Shown here one piece after another: positions 8,393 to 17,590 of a DNA stretch of 64,000 nucleotides; the stretch's first letter is position 1; each line of letters starts with the position of its first letter. The stretch covers positions 1-64,000 of the forward strand of contig NZ_LWQS01000032.1 of assembly GCF_001650695.1 (NCBI RefSeq), given 5' to 3'. The translations under genes were made by a program, and so were the position numbers. The notes below the pieces were generated by a model. The model worked only from the letters and a program-made list of their open reading frames with translations. It did no database searches and was not told where the DNA came from. The DNA is from Chloroflexus islandicus (lineage in GTDB: Bacteria > Chloroflexota > Chloroflexia > Chloroflexales > Chloroflexaceae).

Positions 8393-9478
8393 TTATCGGC
8401 CTCGTGAGTAGTAGAACGGTGCAACTTGGCGCACGATCCCCTTCAGTTCCAACAACGCCAATGCGGCGGCGGTGGCGGCTGCCGGCAGGCCGGCGGCGCG
8501 GCCAATGGCGTCAATGTGCTGCGGCTCGGCTTCGACGGCCCGGTAGATCGCCTCTTCTTCGGCGGTGAGAGCCAGCTCCAGCGGCGACTCGTCAGGCCGG
8601 TGCGGCCCATCGAGACCAAGCGCCGCCAACACATCACTTGCATCGGTGACTAGCGCCGCTCCTTCGCGGATGAGACGGTGCGGGCCGGCGCTGAGCGGGT
8701 TAAAGATCGATCCCGGCACGGCCATGACGTCGCGCCCTTGATCGAGCGCAAACTGCACGGTAATCAGCGCACCGCTCTGTTCGCCGGCTTCTACCACCAG
8801 CGTGGCCAGACTCAAGCCGGCGATAATCCGGTTGCGCGGGGGAAAGTTGAGCGGCGCGGGTGGCGTGCCGAGCGGGTAGTCGCTGATTAGCGCGCCGGCG
8901 GTCGTGATCCGCTCGGCCAGCACGCGGTTCCGTTCAGGGTAGACCCGATCGACGCCGCACGCCAGCACGGCAATCGTGCGTCCGCCGGCCTCAAGGGCGG
9001 CAGTATGGGCGATCGTATCAATGCCTAACGCTAACCCGCTGACAATCGTGATCCCGGCGGCGGCGAGATCGCGGGCCAGCCGGCGGGTCACTTCGCGGCC
9101 ATAGGTGCTCGGCTGGCGCGTGCCGACGATGGCCACTGCCCGTTGGTCGGCTGGCGTCAGCGTGCCGCGCACGTAGAGCAATGGCGGTGGGGCTGGAATC
9201 ATGCGGAGTAGCGGCGGGTAGATCGGATCGGTGATCGCCACCGGCATCACGCCGGCGGCACGCAACCGGGCCAGCTCGGCGTCGAGGTCGATGGTCTGGC
9301 GGGCCGCGCGCAAGCCAGCCATACTGCGCGCGTCTAACCCGGCGGCGATCATATCGGGTTCATCGGCATGCCACGCTGCCGCCACCGAGCCGCACTGCTC
9401 GATCAGGCGCGCGAGCCGGAGCGGGCCGATGCCGGGTACAAGGTTAAAACCAAGGTAGTAGCGGGTGATGTCGTGCAT
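8393..9478 (-). CDS. dprA: DNA processing protein DprA
   Basis: DprA (Smf) binds incoming single-stranded DNA during natural transformation and loads RecA on it. The 361-residue protein has an N-terminal helix-hairpin-helix/SAM-like region, a Rossmann-like core with VAIVGTRQPSTYGRE, IVSGLALGID, AVLACGVDRVYPERN and FPPRNRIIAGL, and a C-terminal winged-helix (DML1-like) domain after about residue 295. I start at the ATG at 9478 (MHDITRYYLG); a TTG seven codons earlier is possible. It stands alone between repeats. Confidence 0.9.
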   Translation of the reverse strand: MHDITRYYLGFNLVPGIGPLRLARLIEQCGSVAAAWHADEPDMIAAGLDARSMAGLRAARQTIDLDAELARLRAAGVMPVAITDPIYPPLLRMIPAPPPLLYVRGTLTPADQRAVAIVGTRQPSTYGREVTRRLARDLAAAGITIVSGLALGIDTIAHTAALEAGGRTIAVLACGVDRVYPERNRVLAERITTAGALISDYPLGTPPAPLNFPPRNRIIAGLSLATLVVEAGEQSGALITVQFALDQGRDVMAVPGSIFNPLSAGPHRLIREGAALVTDASDVLAALGLDGPHRPDESPLELALTAEEEAIYRAVEAEPQHIDAIGRAAGLPAAATAAALALLELKGIVRQVAPFYYSRGR

Positions 9479-9800
9479 ACGTGATTGCGCTCTCAACAAC
9501 GGTCTCTATATAAGAAACCGCGCCAGATCGGCAAAAGTTGCGCGAAGTGAGGCAGAGAGCGCAAAGAACGCAGAGGGTAAAAACGCAAAGACGCAGAGAA
9601 CGCAAAGAACGCAGAGGGTAAAACGCAAAGACGCAGAGAACGCAAAGGTCGCAGAGGGTGGATGATGGATGGGGCACAAGTACGCTTGGGTTCCACCTAT
9701 CAAATACTTCGCGTCCTCTGCGATCTTTGCGCCGTTGCGTTAAACATCTCTGCGCCGTTGCGGAGCCGGACAGCCGTCCGGCTCTCCAGGCGCCTTGATA
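9479..9800. repeat. Short G/A-rich repeat block with GGAGCCGGACAGCC palindrome
   Basis: Contains many tandem and interspersed copies of cgcaaagacgcagaga / gcaaagaacgcagaggg (9540-9660), their inverse near 9710-9750, and a palindrome GAGCCGGACAG...CGTCCGGCTC at 9763-9784. No gene is seen. Confidence 0.75.
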
Positions 9801-10802
9801 TTACACCGCTTGGGCGGCTTCACCGCGGCGGCCACGGCCAAACCAATTCCGCCACTCGCGATGCTCCCACACCACCAGCAACTGGGCAGCGTTGAAGATC
9901 GACGAATAGGTACCACTGATCAGGCCGATTAGCAGCATCAACACAAAATTGCGGATGGTGTCGCCGCCGAACAGCAACAGCGCCGTGAGGGTAAAGAAGG
10001 TCGTCAATTGGGTATTGATCGATCGCGGCAGCGTCTGCACGAGGCTATGATTGACAATATCGTCGAACGTCTCGGCGGGATGGCGGTTGAGCAAATTCTC
10101 GCGAATGCGGTCAAAGACCACAATCGTATCGTGAACCGAGAAGCTCAGCGTCGTGAGTAGCGCGGTCAGGAAGAGGGCATCAACTTCAAGCCCGATCGCC
10201 ACGCCGAGGATAGCGGCGATGCCAAGCACCACCAACACATCGTGCAGCATCGAAATCAGCGCGCAGACACCGTAGCGCACCGGATGCGGCGCTTTGCGGA
10301 AGGCCCACGTCAGATAGAGCAGGATCACCAGCGACGCGCCGAGCACCGCGATCACGGCGCTGCGGGTCGACTCGGCGCTGACCGTGGGGCCAACGCTCTC
10401 AAGCCGTTCGCGGGTGACGGTGCCGAAGGCATCGGTCAATGCCTTCATCACCGCCTCGATCTCGCTATTCGGATCCGACTCGCTGAGCGGGCGGGTGCGC
10501 ACCAGCGCTGCCGCCACGGGACGGCCATCAACAGTGGTTGGGCTTAGTTGTACCTGTGCGCCCTCAAACCCGCCGGCGGCGAACGCCTGCGCGATGCGGT
10601 CGGTCGTCAATGACTCCGGCGTCGTATCAGGAAAGCGCAACTCCCACAACGCGCCGCCGGCGAAATCAATGCTTGGCCGCAAGCCAATCGCAAACCTCCC
10701 GGTCGTGATGAGCGGGTGCAAGAACAGCATATACAGACCGGGCAAAATAACCAAGAGTGAAAACGCAAACCACCAATAGCGACGGCGGACGAGATGTTCC
10801 AT
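9801..10802 (-). CDS. secF: Protein translocase subunit SecF
   Basis: A 333-residue inner-membrane SecF that, with SecD, uses the proton gradient to pull exported proteins away from SecYEG. It shows one N-terminal transmembrane helix (residues 10-32), an extracytoplasmic P4-like domain containing SIDFAGGALWELRF, and five clustered transmembrane segments from about residue 150 with the conserved SVHDTIVVFDRIREN. It is the second gene of the secD-secF pair, 59 bp after secD. Confidence 0.93.
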   Translation of the reverse strand: MEHLVRRRYWWFAFSLLVILPGLYMLFLHPLITTGRFAIGLRPSIDFAGGALWELRFPDTTPESLTTDRIAQAFAAGGFEGAQVQLSPTTVDGRPVAAALVRTRPLSESDPNSEIEAVMKALTDAFGTVTRERLESVGPTVSAESTRSAVIAVLGASLVILLYLTWAFRKAPHPVRYGVCALISMLHDVLVVLGIAAILGVAIGLEVDALFLTALLTTLSFSVHDTIVVFDRIRENLLNRHPAETFDDIVNHSLVQTLPRSINTQLTTFFTLTALLLFGGDTIRNFVLMLLIGLISGTYSSIFNAAQLLVVWEHREWRNWFGRGRRGEAAQAV

Positions 10803-10861
10803 AGTGACGTTACTCCAGTGTCACGGATACGATTCGTTGCACGCTTGCGCCTACTCACCCG

Positions 10862-12250
10862 CTAGGAAGCCGCCGTCGCCGCCGGTGCGGTCTCGCGGCG
10901 ATCGACGCCGAACCACCATGCGCGTTCATCGCTAAACAACGGCAACACGACGCGCAAGAAGGTGCGGGTCACAATCACGGCAGTAAAAAGACTGATCACA
11001 ATACCGAGACCAAGCGTGAGCGCAAACCCTTTGATCAAGCTGACGCCGAAACTGTTGCCGAACATAAACAGCACAATGCTGGTAATCAGGGTAGACACGC
11101 TCGAGTCGCGGATGGCCGGCCATGACTCGACAAACCCCAACTCTAGTGCATTGCGAATATCACGGCCCCGGCGGTACTCTTCGCGCAAGCGGGCAAAGAT
11201 CAGCACGTTCGCATCGACCGCCAACCCGATCGAGAGGATAAAGCCAGCAATACCCGGCAGAGTCAGCGTCACCGGGATCAGGCGGTAAATGGCAAAGCTG
11301 ATGGCGGTATAAATCAAGAGCGCGATCGTCGCGATCAGACCGGGGCCGCGGTAGAAGAGGATCATAAAGATCGCGACCACCGACAAGCCAATGATACCGG
11401 CCACGATACTCGCGGCTACACTCTCTTGACCGAGGGTCGCGGTCACGGTACGGCTGGTCTCGATCACCAGCGGCACTGGCAACGCGCCATACTTCAGCTT
11501 ATTAAAAATCTGATTGCGTTCGGCCTCGGTCGTTACCTCAATCACCCCGGAGCCATCAGTAAGCGCGGCGTTGATTACCGGGCAGCTCACCACCACATTA
11601 TCGAGCACGATACACATCGGGCGGCCAACGTTGGCAGCGGTAAAGGTGGCCAAGCGGCGGGCCGACTCGCCGCGGAAGGCAAACGAGACCGCTGGGCGGC
11701 TGCCAAGCGCGCCACCCTGCGAGAAGGTCGGCTGCACGGCGCTGGTATCGAGATCGGCGCCGTCGGTGATGCTCTGATAAATCGGGCCGAGGCTATTCAC
11801 ATCGGTGACAGTACCACTTTCGAGCAGTTGCGGCGGGTTGGGACTGCTTGAGGTGCGCACAATCGCGCCGTCGGCCAAATATTGGCCCTGCGAATCGATA
11901 AACTCAAGCCGGCCAGTACCACGCAACGTCTCAATCGCCTGTTCGGGGTTAGCCACGCCGGGTAATTCGACGATGATGCGGTCATTGCCGGCCCGCTGCA
12001 CCACCGTCTCACCAACGCCAAGCGCATTGACGCGCTGCTCGATCACACCGGCGGCAGTGGCAATCTGTTCGGGGGTGGCATTAGGATCAGCCGAGCGCAA
12101 CAAGACTTGAATGCCGCCTTGCAAGTCAAGGCCAAGCCGCACGCTCACATCGCGGCCCAAGAAATTGTTGTTGGGGGCAAAATTAACGGCCAGCGCCAGC
12201 CCAGTCACGACAATAATCAATATCAGCGCTGAAAGATTACGGTTTTGCAC
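10862..12250 (-). CDS. secD: Protein translocase subunit SecD
   Basis: SecD partner of the downstream SecF. About 462 residues, shorter than the roughly 615 of E. coli but normal for Gram-positive-like lineages. Features: an N-terminal helix, GLDLQGGIQVLL near residue 45, a P1 domain, and a C-terminal block of membrane helices with GFILSIGLAVDANVLIFARLREE, the SecD signature. I prefer the GTG at 12250 (MQNRNLSALIL) because gaggag lies 10 bp upstream; an in-frame GTG at 12268 would lie on top of that site. A double hairpin separates it from the thiol oxidoreductase gene. Confidence 0.92.
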   Translation of the reverse strand: MQNRNLSALILIIVVTGLALAVNFAPNNNFLGRDVSVRLGLDLQGGIQVLLRSADPNATPEQIATAAGVIEQRVNALGVGETVVQRAGNDRIIVELPGVANPEQAIETLRGTGRLEFIDSQGQYLADGAIVRTSSSPNPPQLLESGTVTDVNSLGPIYQSITDGADLDTSAVQPTFSQGGALGSRPAVSFAFRGESARRLATFTAANVGRPMCIVLDNVVVSCPVINAALTDGSGVIEVTTEAERNQIFNKLKYGALPVPLVIETSRTVTATLGQESVAASIVAGIIGLSVVAIFMILFYRGPGLIATIALLIYTAISFAIYRLIPVTLTLPGIAGFILSIGLAVDANVLIFARLREEYRRGRDIRNALELGFVESWPAIRDSSVSTLITSIVLFMFGNSFGVSLIKGFALTLGLGIVISLFTAVIVTRTFLRVVLPLFSDERAWWFGVDRRETAPAATAAS

Positions 12251-12276
12251 GGTTGCCCTGCTCCTCACTCATGTCG

Positions 12277-12328
12277 AAAAGCCGGCCCATTATAGGCCGG
12301 CGACGGCGGCGCGTCAAGGCCGCCGTCG
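12277..12328 (-). terminator. Double hairpin, probable terminator of the DsbA-like gene
   Basis: Two perfect stems lie back to back: CGACGGCGGC/GCCGCCGTCG (12301-12328) and GCCGGCC/GGCCGGC (12281-12301) with a 7-base loop, followed on the minus strand by TTTT. The second loop reads TATAATG, so the same bases could also be the -10 box of secD. Confidence 0.55.
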
Positions 12329-12387
12329 AGAAGAGAATAGCCACGAACAACGCATTCGTGTGGCGGCCAAACACCGGATAGTGACCA

Positions 12388-13086
12388 TCAGCGGTCAGCA
12401 GCGCGCAGCGCAGCGTCAATCGCGGTAAACAGCCGGCTCGAATCGACCAGTTGGCCATTCACGCTGAACGACGGCGTAGCCTGCACGCCGAGCTCGGCAG
12501 CCGATTGCGCTGCGGCTAAAATCGCCTCGCGATGGGTGCCGGCTTGCATACACGCATCGAACTTGGCGCGGTCGATGCCCACGATGCCGGCGTAGCCGCT
12601 AAAGGTATTCAGCGGCGAACTGAGTTGGGCCCAAATGCTCTGGTTGGCGAAGATTTGGCTGTGCATCTCCCAGAACTTGCCTTGATCACCGGCGCAGCGG
12701 GCGGCTTCGGCAGCCGCAACAGCATTGGGATGAATATTGGTCAGCGGTAGCTCGTGGTAGATAAACTGCACCTTGCCGGTATTGATGTAATCACGTTCGA
12801 GGATCGGCTCGAGGCTGCGGGTAAAGAACGCGCAGCCGGGGCACTGGTAGTCTTCAAACGCAATCACCTTCACCGGCGCGTCGGGGTTGCCCTTGTAATA
12901 GAACCCTTCAGCCGTGCGCCCAACCGGCGCAGTCGGCGTTTTGACTTCGCCCTGATTGCGGGTGAGGAAGACGATCAGCGCAGTGAGGGCCAAGACCGCC
13001 ACCACGCCAACCGCGATGTACAAATAGAGTAAATTGTTCTGTTTGGCTGCCTTGACCCGGCGGCCACGGGTGCTCTGCACGCTCAT
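12388..13086 (-). CDS. Membrane-anchored DsbA-like thiol-disulfide oxidoreductase
   Basis: A 232-residue protein with a short cytoplasmic start, one transmembrane helix (about 20-42) and an extracytoplasmic thioredoxin-fold domain of the DsbA/BdbD type. The active-site CPGC is at Cys82-Cys85 and the cis-proline loop reads GVQATPSF near residue 205. It probably oxidises or isomerises cysteines of exported proteins. It is divided from secD by terminator-like hairpins, so is probably its own unit, though lying beside the Sec export genes. Confidence 0.87.
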   Translation of the reverse strand: MSVQSTRGRRVKAAKQNNLLYLYIAVGVVAVLALTALIVFLTRNQGEVKTPTAPVGRTAEGFYYKGNPDAPVKVIAFEDYQCPGCAFFTRSLEPILERDYINTGKVQFIYHELPLTNIHPNAVAAAEAARCAGDQGKFWEMHSQIFANQSIWAQLSSPLNTFSGYAGIVGIDRAKFDACMQAGTHREAILAAAQSAAELGVQATPSFSVNGQLVDSSRLFTAIDAALRAADR

Positions 13087-13152
13087 TGCTGTCTCCTGAC
13101 CTTACGCTGCCAAAACTCGCGCCATTATAGCCATTGCCCGATCCCCCGTCAA

Positions 13153-13926
13153 TTAGCCCACGAGGGTCGCCACAAACTCAAGCTCAAGCCGCACCTCATC
13201 AGCCACGGTGTCAACTGACGGCGAATCGGGAATAATCAGATTAAAGTCGCGGTAGAGCACAGCGGTCTTCGCTATCCCGCTGATCTCGGTCTGGCTCACC
13301 GGCGTCACCGTGACGGTAAACGTCACCGGGCGGGTGACATCAGTAATGGTGAGGTCGCCTTCGATGGTGAACTCAAAGGGCACGCCAATCGTGACCGTAT
13401 CCGGCAAACCGTTAATCTCGCGCGGAGTGAATGTGATCAGCTCGAATTGGTTGGTGCGCAGAATGACATTACGCATCGCCCGATTGCGCAGCTCGTTATC
13501 GGTCGTAAGCGTGCGCGCATTAATCTGGATAATCCCCACCTGCGCCGCTCTAGGCACATTGGGGTCAAGCGCAATCTGGCCGGCTACCTGATTGGTTACG
13601 CCGACAACGGTAATAGGCTGGCCGCGCAACACCTCATCGATCAAGAAACGGGCTTCCGAGCGGCTCTGGTCAATCGCAAAGAGTTGCAGCGCCGGTTCAG
13701 TTGCGGTGGCCGGTGCGGTTGGCGCGGTTTCTGGCGTCGGGCCAGCAGTCGCTGCCGGCGCAGCCGTTGGCTGGGTAGCCGTCGCTGTTGCCGGCAACAC
13801 CAATGGCACCGCCTCAAGCGGGCCGCTCGCCGCTTCGGGTGGGCGGAAGACGTAAAAGACGAGCAGGCCCAGCGCAATCACGACCACGACCCCTAACACG
13901 ATCGCCACTTGCCGGATGTTCATCAT
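13153..13926 (-). CDS. YceI-family exported protein
   Basis: About 257 residues: an N-terminal membrane anchor or signal (residues 6-28), a low-complexity Ala/Thr/Pro linker (35-85) and a YceI beta-barrel domain (about 90-257) with the family pattern FAIDQSRSEARFLI ... DVTRPVTFTV. YceI barrels bind isoprenoid-type lipids in known structures; the ligand here is unknown. The start is the first of two adjacent ATGs at 13926, seven bases after gaggg; a longer frame upstream has no ribosome-binding site. Confidence 0.85.
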   Translation of the reverse strand: MMNIRQVAIVLGVVVVIALGLLVFYVFRPPEAASGPLEAVPLVLPATATATQPTAAPAATAGPTPETAPTAPATATEPALQLFAIDQSRSEARFLIDEVLRGQPITVVGVTNQVAGQIALDPNVPRAAQVGIIQINARTLTTDNELRNRAMRNVILRTNQFELITFTPREINGLPDTVTIGVPFEFTIEGDLTITDVTRPVTFTVTVTPVSQTEISGIAKTAVLYRDFNLIIPDSPSVDTVADEVRLELEFVATLVG

Positions 13927-14213
13927 CGTATATCCCTCGTAGTACAGAATCTGTGCATAACACCAACGAACATGATACCGGATCGGCGGCTTGAAATACC
14001 GTTTTCTCATCAAACTTTTAGCTTTTCGCTATGACATATAAACACAATTTTTGCAAAAAAGTGCTATACTTGAGGGGAATAGGAAAAAAGGGAGTGGGGA
14101 GTAGGGCCGTTGATGGTAGGACAGCACAGGCATACCAGAGCATACGGCCTGCTTCGCGATACTGTTGAGCATGTGTATCTCTGTACCAACTGCTATGCAC
14201 AGGAGGCATTCCG

Positions 14214-14684
14214 ATGGATCGGTCGAGCACGTTGTGGAAAGCGGCGCGAGTTGGGCTTGTGCTGTTGCGCTATGCGTTTGGCGCGACGTTTGCCTATGGC
14301 GCGTACCACAAGATTACGCGGGGTTGGCTCACCACGCCAGTGATGCGCCAACACTTCGAGCAGCGTCTGTCGGAGATCGACCAAAACAGCTTTAGCGCAG
14401 CGTACTTGCGCCATTTCGCCATTCCGCTGTATCGCCCGATTGCGTGGATCTTGACCATCGGGCAGGTCATTGTGGCGATCAGTATGTTGACCGGCAAGGG
14501 AGTGCGGCCAAGCGCGGCGCTGGCGCTGTTTTTGCTGGTCAACATTAGCGCGGGATCGTACTTTAACGCCAGTATGCCGCCGTATCTGATCACCGCTATG
14601 TTGTTGATGATGGACAAGGAAGAGGGCCGGTTGGCGTGGAACGAAACCGCCTTCGAGCAGCTTGGCGTGGGCGAGAGATTGTAG
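14214..14684 (+). CDS. DoxX-like integral membrane protein
   Basis: A 156-residue protein with four predicted membrane helices. The first begins LLRYAFGATFAYGAYHKI, in the style of DoxX/terminal-quinol-oxidase-associated proteins, and a later stretch reads ALALFLLVNISAG. DoxX proteins are linked to quinol oxidation or sulfur and redox chemistry, but the function of this one is unknown. An aggaggc stands 6-7 bp upstream of the ATG. A 200-bp gap with no gene separates it from the divergent YceI gene; a palindrome that may end its transcript follows. Confidence 0.75.
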   Translation: MDRSSTLWKAARVGLVLLRYAFGATFAYGAYHKITRGWLTTPVMRQHFEQRLSEIDQNSFSAAYLRHFAIPLYRPIAWILTIGQVIVAISMLTGKGVRPSAALALFLLVNISAGSYFNASMPPYLITAMLLMMDKEEGRLAWNETAFEQLGVGERL

Positions 14685-14689
14685 GCGAT

Positions 14690-14720
14690 GCCCTGCCGGG
14701 CCTAGCACACCCGGCAGGGC
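14690..14720 (+). terminator. Perfect 11-bp hairpin after the DoxX gene
   Basis: GCCCTGCCGGG and CCCGGCAGGGC pair around a 9-base loop, immediately after the stop codon. There is no T-run, so termination is a guess; it may only stabilise the 3' end. Confidence 0.45.
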
Positions 14721-14728
14721 GCGGCTAC

Positions 14729-14757
14729 TTGCAGGTGAATGAGGAATATGCTACAGT
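14729..14757 (+). promoter_or_regulatory. Promoter of tRNA-Gly(UCC)
   Basis: TTGCAG at 14729-14734, a 17-bp spacer, and TACAGT at 14752-14757, ending 9 bp before the tRNA. Both boxes are moderate matches to the housekeeping consensus. Confidence 0.5.
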
Positions 14758-14766
14758 AAAGGTGGT

Positions 14767-14842
14767 GCGGGCGTAGCTCAGTCGGTAGAGCATCTGCCTT
14801 CCAAGCAGAATGTCGCCGGTTCGAGTCCGGTCGCCCGCTCCA
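14767..14842 (+). tRNA. tRNA-Gly (anticodon UCC)
   Basis: Seventy-six bases fold into a standard cloverleaf. The acceptor stem GCGGGCG pairs with CGCCCGC, the D-loop holds GCTCAGTCGGTAGAGC, the anticodon stem TCTGC/GCAGA encloses loop CTTCCAA with TCC at the anticodon, the T-arm has GGTTCGAGTCC, and CCA is encoded. Confidence 0.97.
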
Positions 14843-14851
14843 TTCATATCA

Positions 14852-14883
14852 CCCTCGTCGGCCATGCCGGCGGGGGTTTATTG
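14852..14883 (+). terminator. Terminator after tRNA-Gly(UCC)
   Basis: CCCTCGTCGGC pairs over 11 positions (two G-U) with GCCGGCGGGGG around a CAT loop and is followed by TTTATTGTT, a rho-independent terminator pattern. Confidence 0.7.
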
Positions 14884-15125
14884 TTGGAATTAAAGAGGCG
14901 CAGAGGGTGCAGAGACGCAGAAGGATTCAAACGCAACGGCGCAGTAGAACCGGACGGCTGTCCGGCTCCGCAGAGGGCGCAGAGAACGCAAAGGCTTTTT
15001 TATTTTTTGTGCCTTTTGCGTCTTTTTGTGGCTCTTCCCCCTCTGCGCTCCTTCGCGCCTTGGCGTTACAATCTTAGCGTCTTTGCTTCCTTTGCGTTAA
15101 CCGTCTTTATCCTCTGAGGTGTCGT
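14884..15125. repeat. Short-repeat block
   Basis: Holds gcgcagagg-type repeats, a palindrome ACCGGACGGCTGTCCGGCT at 14949-14967, and a partial copy of the 73-nt hairpin element (15000-15036). No gene is seen. The SDR gene's gaggtg ribosome-binding site lies at its 3' edge. Confidence 0.7.
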
Positions 15126-15869
15126 ATGTTTGATCTCACCGGACGCACTGCAATTGTCACCGGTGCGGGGCGCGGGATTGGCCGCGCCATCGCTGCTGCC
15201 CTCGCCGAACACGGCGCGCGCGTTGCCCTCCTCGACCGCGAGGCAACGCTGATCGCCGAAGCGGCGGCCCAGCTTGGCCCTGCCGCGCTGAGCGCCGCGG
15301 TCGATGTGGCCGATGCCGGCGCAGTGGCGGCGGTGATCGGCGATGTACTAGAGCAGTGGGGCAGGGTGGACATTCTGGTTAATAACGCCGCGATCATCAG
15401 CTCGGCGCCATTCCTCGAACTAGCCCCCGCTGAATGGGAACGGACGCTGGCGGTCAACCTGACCGCGATCTACTATACGTGCCGCGCGGTCGTGCCGGCG
15501 ATGATCGCCAACGGGTATGGCCGTCTGATTACCATCGCCTCGGTAGCCGGCAAGCGCGGCGGCGGCATTCTCGGCAGCGCCGCTTACAGCGCGGCCAAAG
15601 CCGGCGCGATCGGCTTGACCAAAGCATTGGCCCGTGAATTGGCCCCGCACGGCATCACTGCCAACGCCATTTGCCCCGGCCCAGTCGAGACGCCGCTGCT
15701 CAGTGCGATGACGCCGGCCCAACGCGAACGGGCACAGGCAATGATCCCGCTGGGTCGCTTTGCCCAACCGGTTGAAGTGGCGGCGGCAGCGGTTTTCCTC
15801 GCTTCGGTGGAAGCCGCCTTTATCACCGGCGAGACGCTCGATGTCGATGGCGGGATCACGATGGATTGA
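15126..15869 (+). CDS. Short-chain dehydrogenase/reductase (FabG-like)
   Basis: A 247-residue classical SDR. The NAD(P)-binding TGAGRGIG is at residues 12-19, NNAA at 86-89, and the catalytic triad is Ser139, Tyr154, Lys158 (YSAAK). Asp37 after the second strand (LLDRE) suggests NAD(H) preference. It resembles 3-oxoacyl-ACP reductases and sugar or alcohol dehydrogenases; neighbours give no clue to the substrate. Gaggtg lies 6 bp upstream of the ATG. Confidence 0.88.
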   Translation: MFDLTGRTAIVTGAGRGIGRAIAAALAEHGARVALLDREATLIAEAAAQLGPAALSAAVDVADAGAVAAVIGDVLEQWGRVDILVNNAAIISSAPFLELAPAEWERTLAVNLTAIYYTCRAVVPAMIANGYGRLITIASVAGKRGGGILGSAAYSAAKAGAIGLTKALARELAPHGITANAICPGPVETPLLSAMTPAQRERAQAMIPLGRFAQPVEVAAAAVFLASVEAAFITGETLDVDGGITMD

Positions 15870-15952
15870 GGCAAAAGCGAGGTGACAGTACGTTTGTTAA
15901 AATATGGTAGGATGGCAGCGCTATCGGGAGCAACGACGCGATCGAGGACGCT

Positions 15953-17032
15953 ATGCACGAACCGTTTATCTCAACGCTGTCGCTGGGGCAAGTTCGCCAG
16001 CTCCAACGATTCTTTTTGACAGTGGCCGGAATCGTGGGAGTGGTTGCCGTTGTTGCTACGATTTCTGCAATCATCTGGCAGACCGCTACGCTGATTGCAC
16101 TGATGATCCTCGATTGGGTGTTAGTCGTCGGTCTACTGCAGGCATGGGCGCAGGCGCGTAGCGGGCAAGTACGCGTCTCGTTGATGACGTCATTTATTGC
16201 GCTGGTGTTGTACGGTCTTGCCGGCGCGGTCATTTTACCAAACCTTGCCGGTTTGATGGCGTTTGGGCCGGTGATCGCGATTGTCGCCATGCTGCCGTTC
16301 CTTAGCGGCCCGATCCTCCGCCGCTTGCTGATTATCGCGTGGATTGCAGTTATCGTCACGATAATCCTTGGCTCGCAATTACGCCTTTTTCCGCCGATTC
16401 CTGATGTGTTGGAAATGCCGTTCCGATTTGCCGGGGTGTTGGGGATTAGTGCGATTTTGCTCTTGCAACTGTGGTTGTTTCACGAACGGTTGATCGGGGT
16501 GATTACGCAGTTGCGTCAAGTGAACGCCGATTTACAGCGTGAACGGGCCAGTTTGCAAGAGCGGGTGGCGGAGCGCACGGCGGAATTGCAACAGGCGTTG
16601 GCTGAAGTTGAGCGGCAAATGGCCGAACAGAGCCGGTTGCTGGCTGAGAATGAACGGCAGCGCGAGTTGATCCGCGGCCTGAGTATGCCGGTCTTGCCGG
16701 TGGGCCACGCGACGCTGGTGATGCCGCTGGTAGGTGAGCTGGATGATGATCGGATCCGGCTGGCGCAGTCTACTGCGCTGCAAGCGATCGATCAGACCGG
16801 TGCGCGCCATTTGGTGCTTGATATTACCGGTATGCCGTTTGTGGATACGACGGTTGCTGCCGGTTTGATTAAGCTGGTGCAATCTGCCCGCCTGCTCGGT
16901 GCCGAAGTGACGTTGGTCGGGGTGCGGCCCGAAGTGGCGCAGACGATGGTGGCGCTCGGCGTCGAATTGGCTGATGTGGCGACGGCGGCTGATCTGGCGT
17001 CGGCGTTGCGGCGCGAGCGGGTGAGTGTGTGA
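15953..17032 (+). CDS. Membrane protein with coiled coil and C-terminal STAS domain
   Basis: A 359-residue protein: six predicted membrane helices (about residues 20-175), a long coiled coil (about 182-238, rich in E, Q and R) and a STAS domain (about 245-355). The STAS part has LDITGMPFVDTTVAAGL, the RsbR/RsbS-type stretch in which a Thr is phosphorylated in stressosome proteins. It could link a membrane signal to anti-sigma or phosphatase partners. The helix-rich N-terminus is similar in layout to the PP2C phosphatase at 29602-31074, but no direct partnership can be read from the DNA. It follows the SDR gene by 83 bp. Confidence 0.8.
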   Translation: MHEPFISTLSLGQVRQLQRFFLTVAGIVGVVAVVATISAIIWQTATLIALMILDWVLVVGLLQAWAQARSGQVRVSLMTSFIALVLYGLAGAVILPNLAGLMAFGPVIAIVAMLPFLSGPILRRLLIIAWIAVIVTIILGSQLRLFPPIPDVLEMPFRFAGVLGISAILLLQLWLFHERLIGVITQLRQVNADLQRERASLQERVAERTAELQQALAEVERQMAEQSRLLAENERQRELIRGLSMPVLPVGHATLVMPLVGELDDDRIRLAQSTALQAIDQTGARHLVLDITGMPFVDTTVAAGLIKLVQSARLLGAEVTLVGVRPEVAQTMVALGVELADVATAADLASALRRERVSV

Positions 17033-17590
17033 AGAGTTATGTACCGCAGAGGGCGCAAAGCGTGTGCTCACAACCACCTATGGCATGCGGCAGTTTGACT
17101 GCCGCATGCGGTAAAACCCGCATTCGCCCTCGATCACATGGGTATGGAGTGCGGCAGTTTGACTGCCGCACTCCAAAATGTTTGTACCCTTAACGTGCGT
17201 TGGATGTAGATCACGCTGATATGGCATGCGGCAGTTTGACTGCCGCATGCGGTAAAACCCGCATTCGCCCTCGATCACATGGGTATGGAGTGCGGCAGTT
17301 TGACTGCCGCACTCCAAAATGTTTGTACCCTTAACGTGCGTTGGATGTAGATCACGCTGATATGGCATGCGGCAGTTTGACTGCCGCATGCGGTAAAACC
17401 CGCATTCGCCCTCGATCACTTGGGTATGGAGTGCGGCAGTCAAACTGCCGCATAATAAAGCCCACCCTCAGCCCCAATGGCATGCGGCAGTCGCACTGCC
17501 GCTTTATGCAAATAAAGAGGACGCCGCAATCCGCCGCAGCGTCCTCTGCGGTCAGCAACAGGTGCTCATCTGGTTTGCAACGCGGCCCGC
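17033..17590. repeat. 141-bp tandem repeat carrying two palindromes per unit
   Basis: Units begin at 17079, 17220 and 17361, an exact 141-bp period; two copies are complete and the third breaks at about 17440. Each holds a GCATGCGGCAG...CTGCCGCATGC palindrome and a TGGAGTGCGGCAG...CTGCCGCACTCCA palindrome (at 17145 and 17286). In the third copy the right arm is replaced. A further variant lies at 17480-17510. No gene is seen. Confidence 0.85.

Noticed and set aside
17079-17520. CRISPR or integron array
   Set aside because: Units are 141 bp with near-identical content including both palindromes; no variable spacers or integrase.
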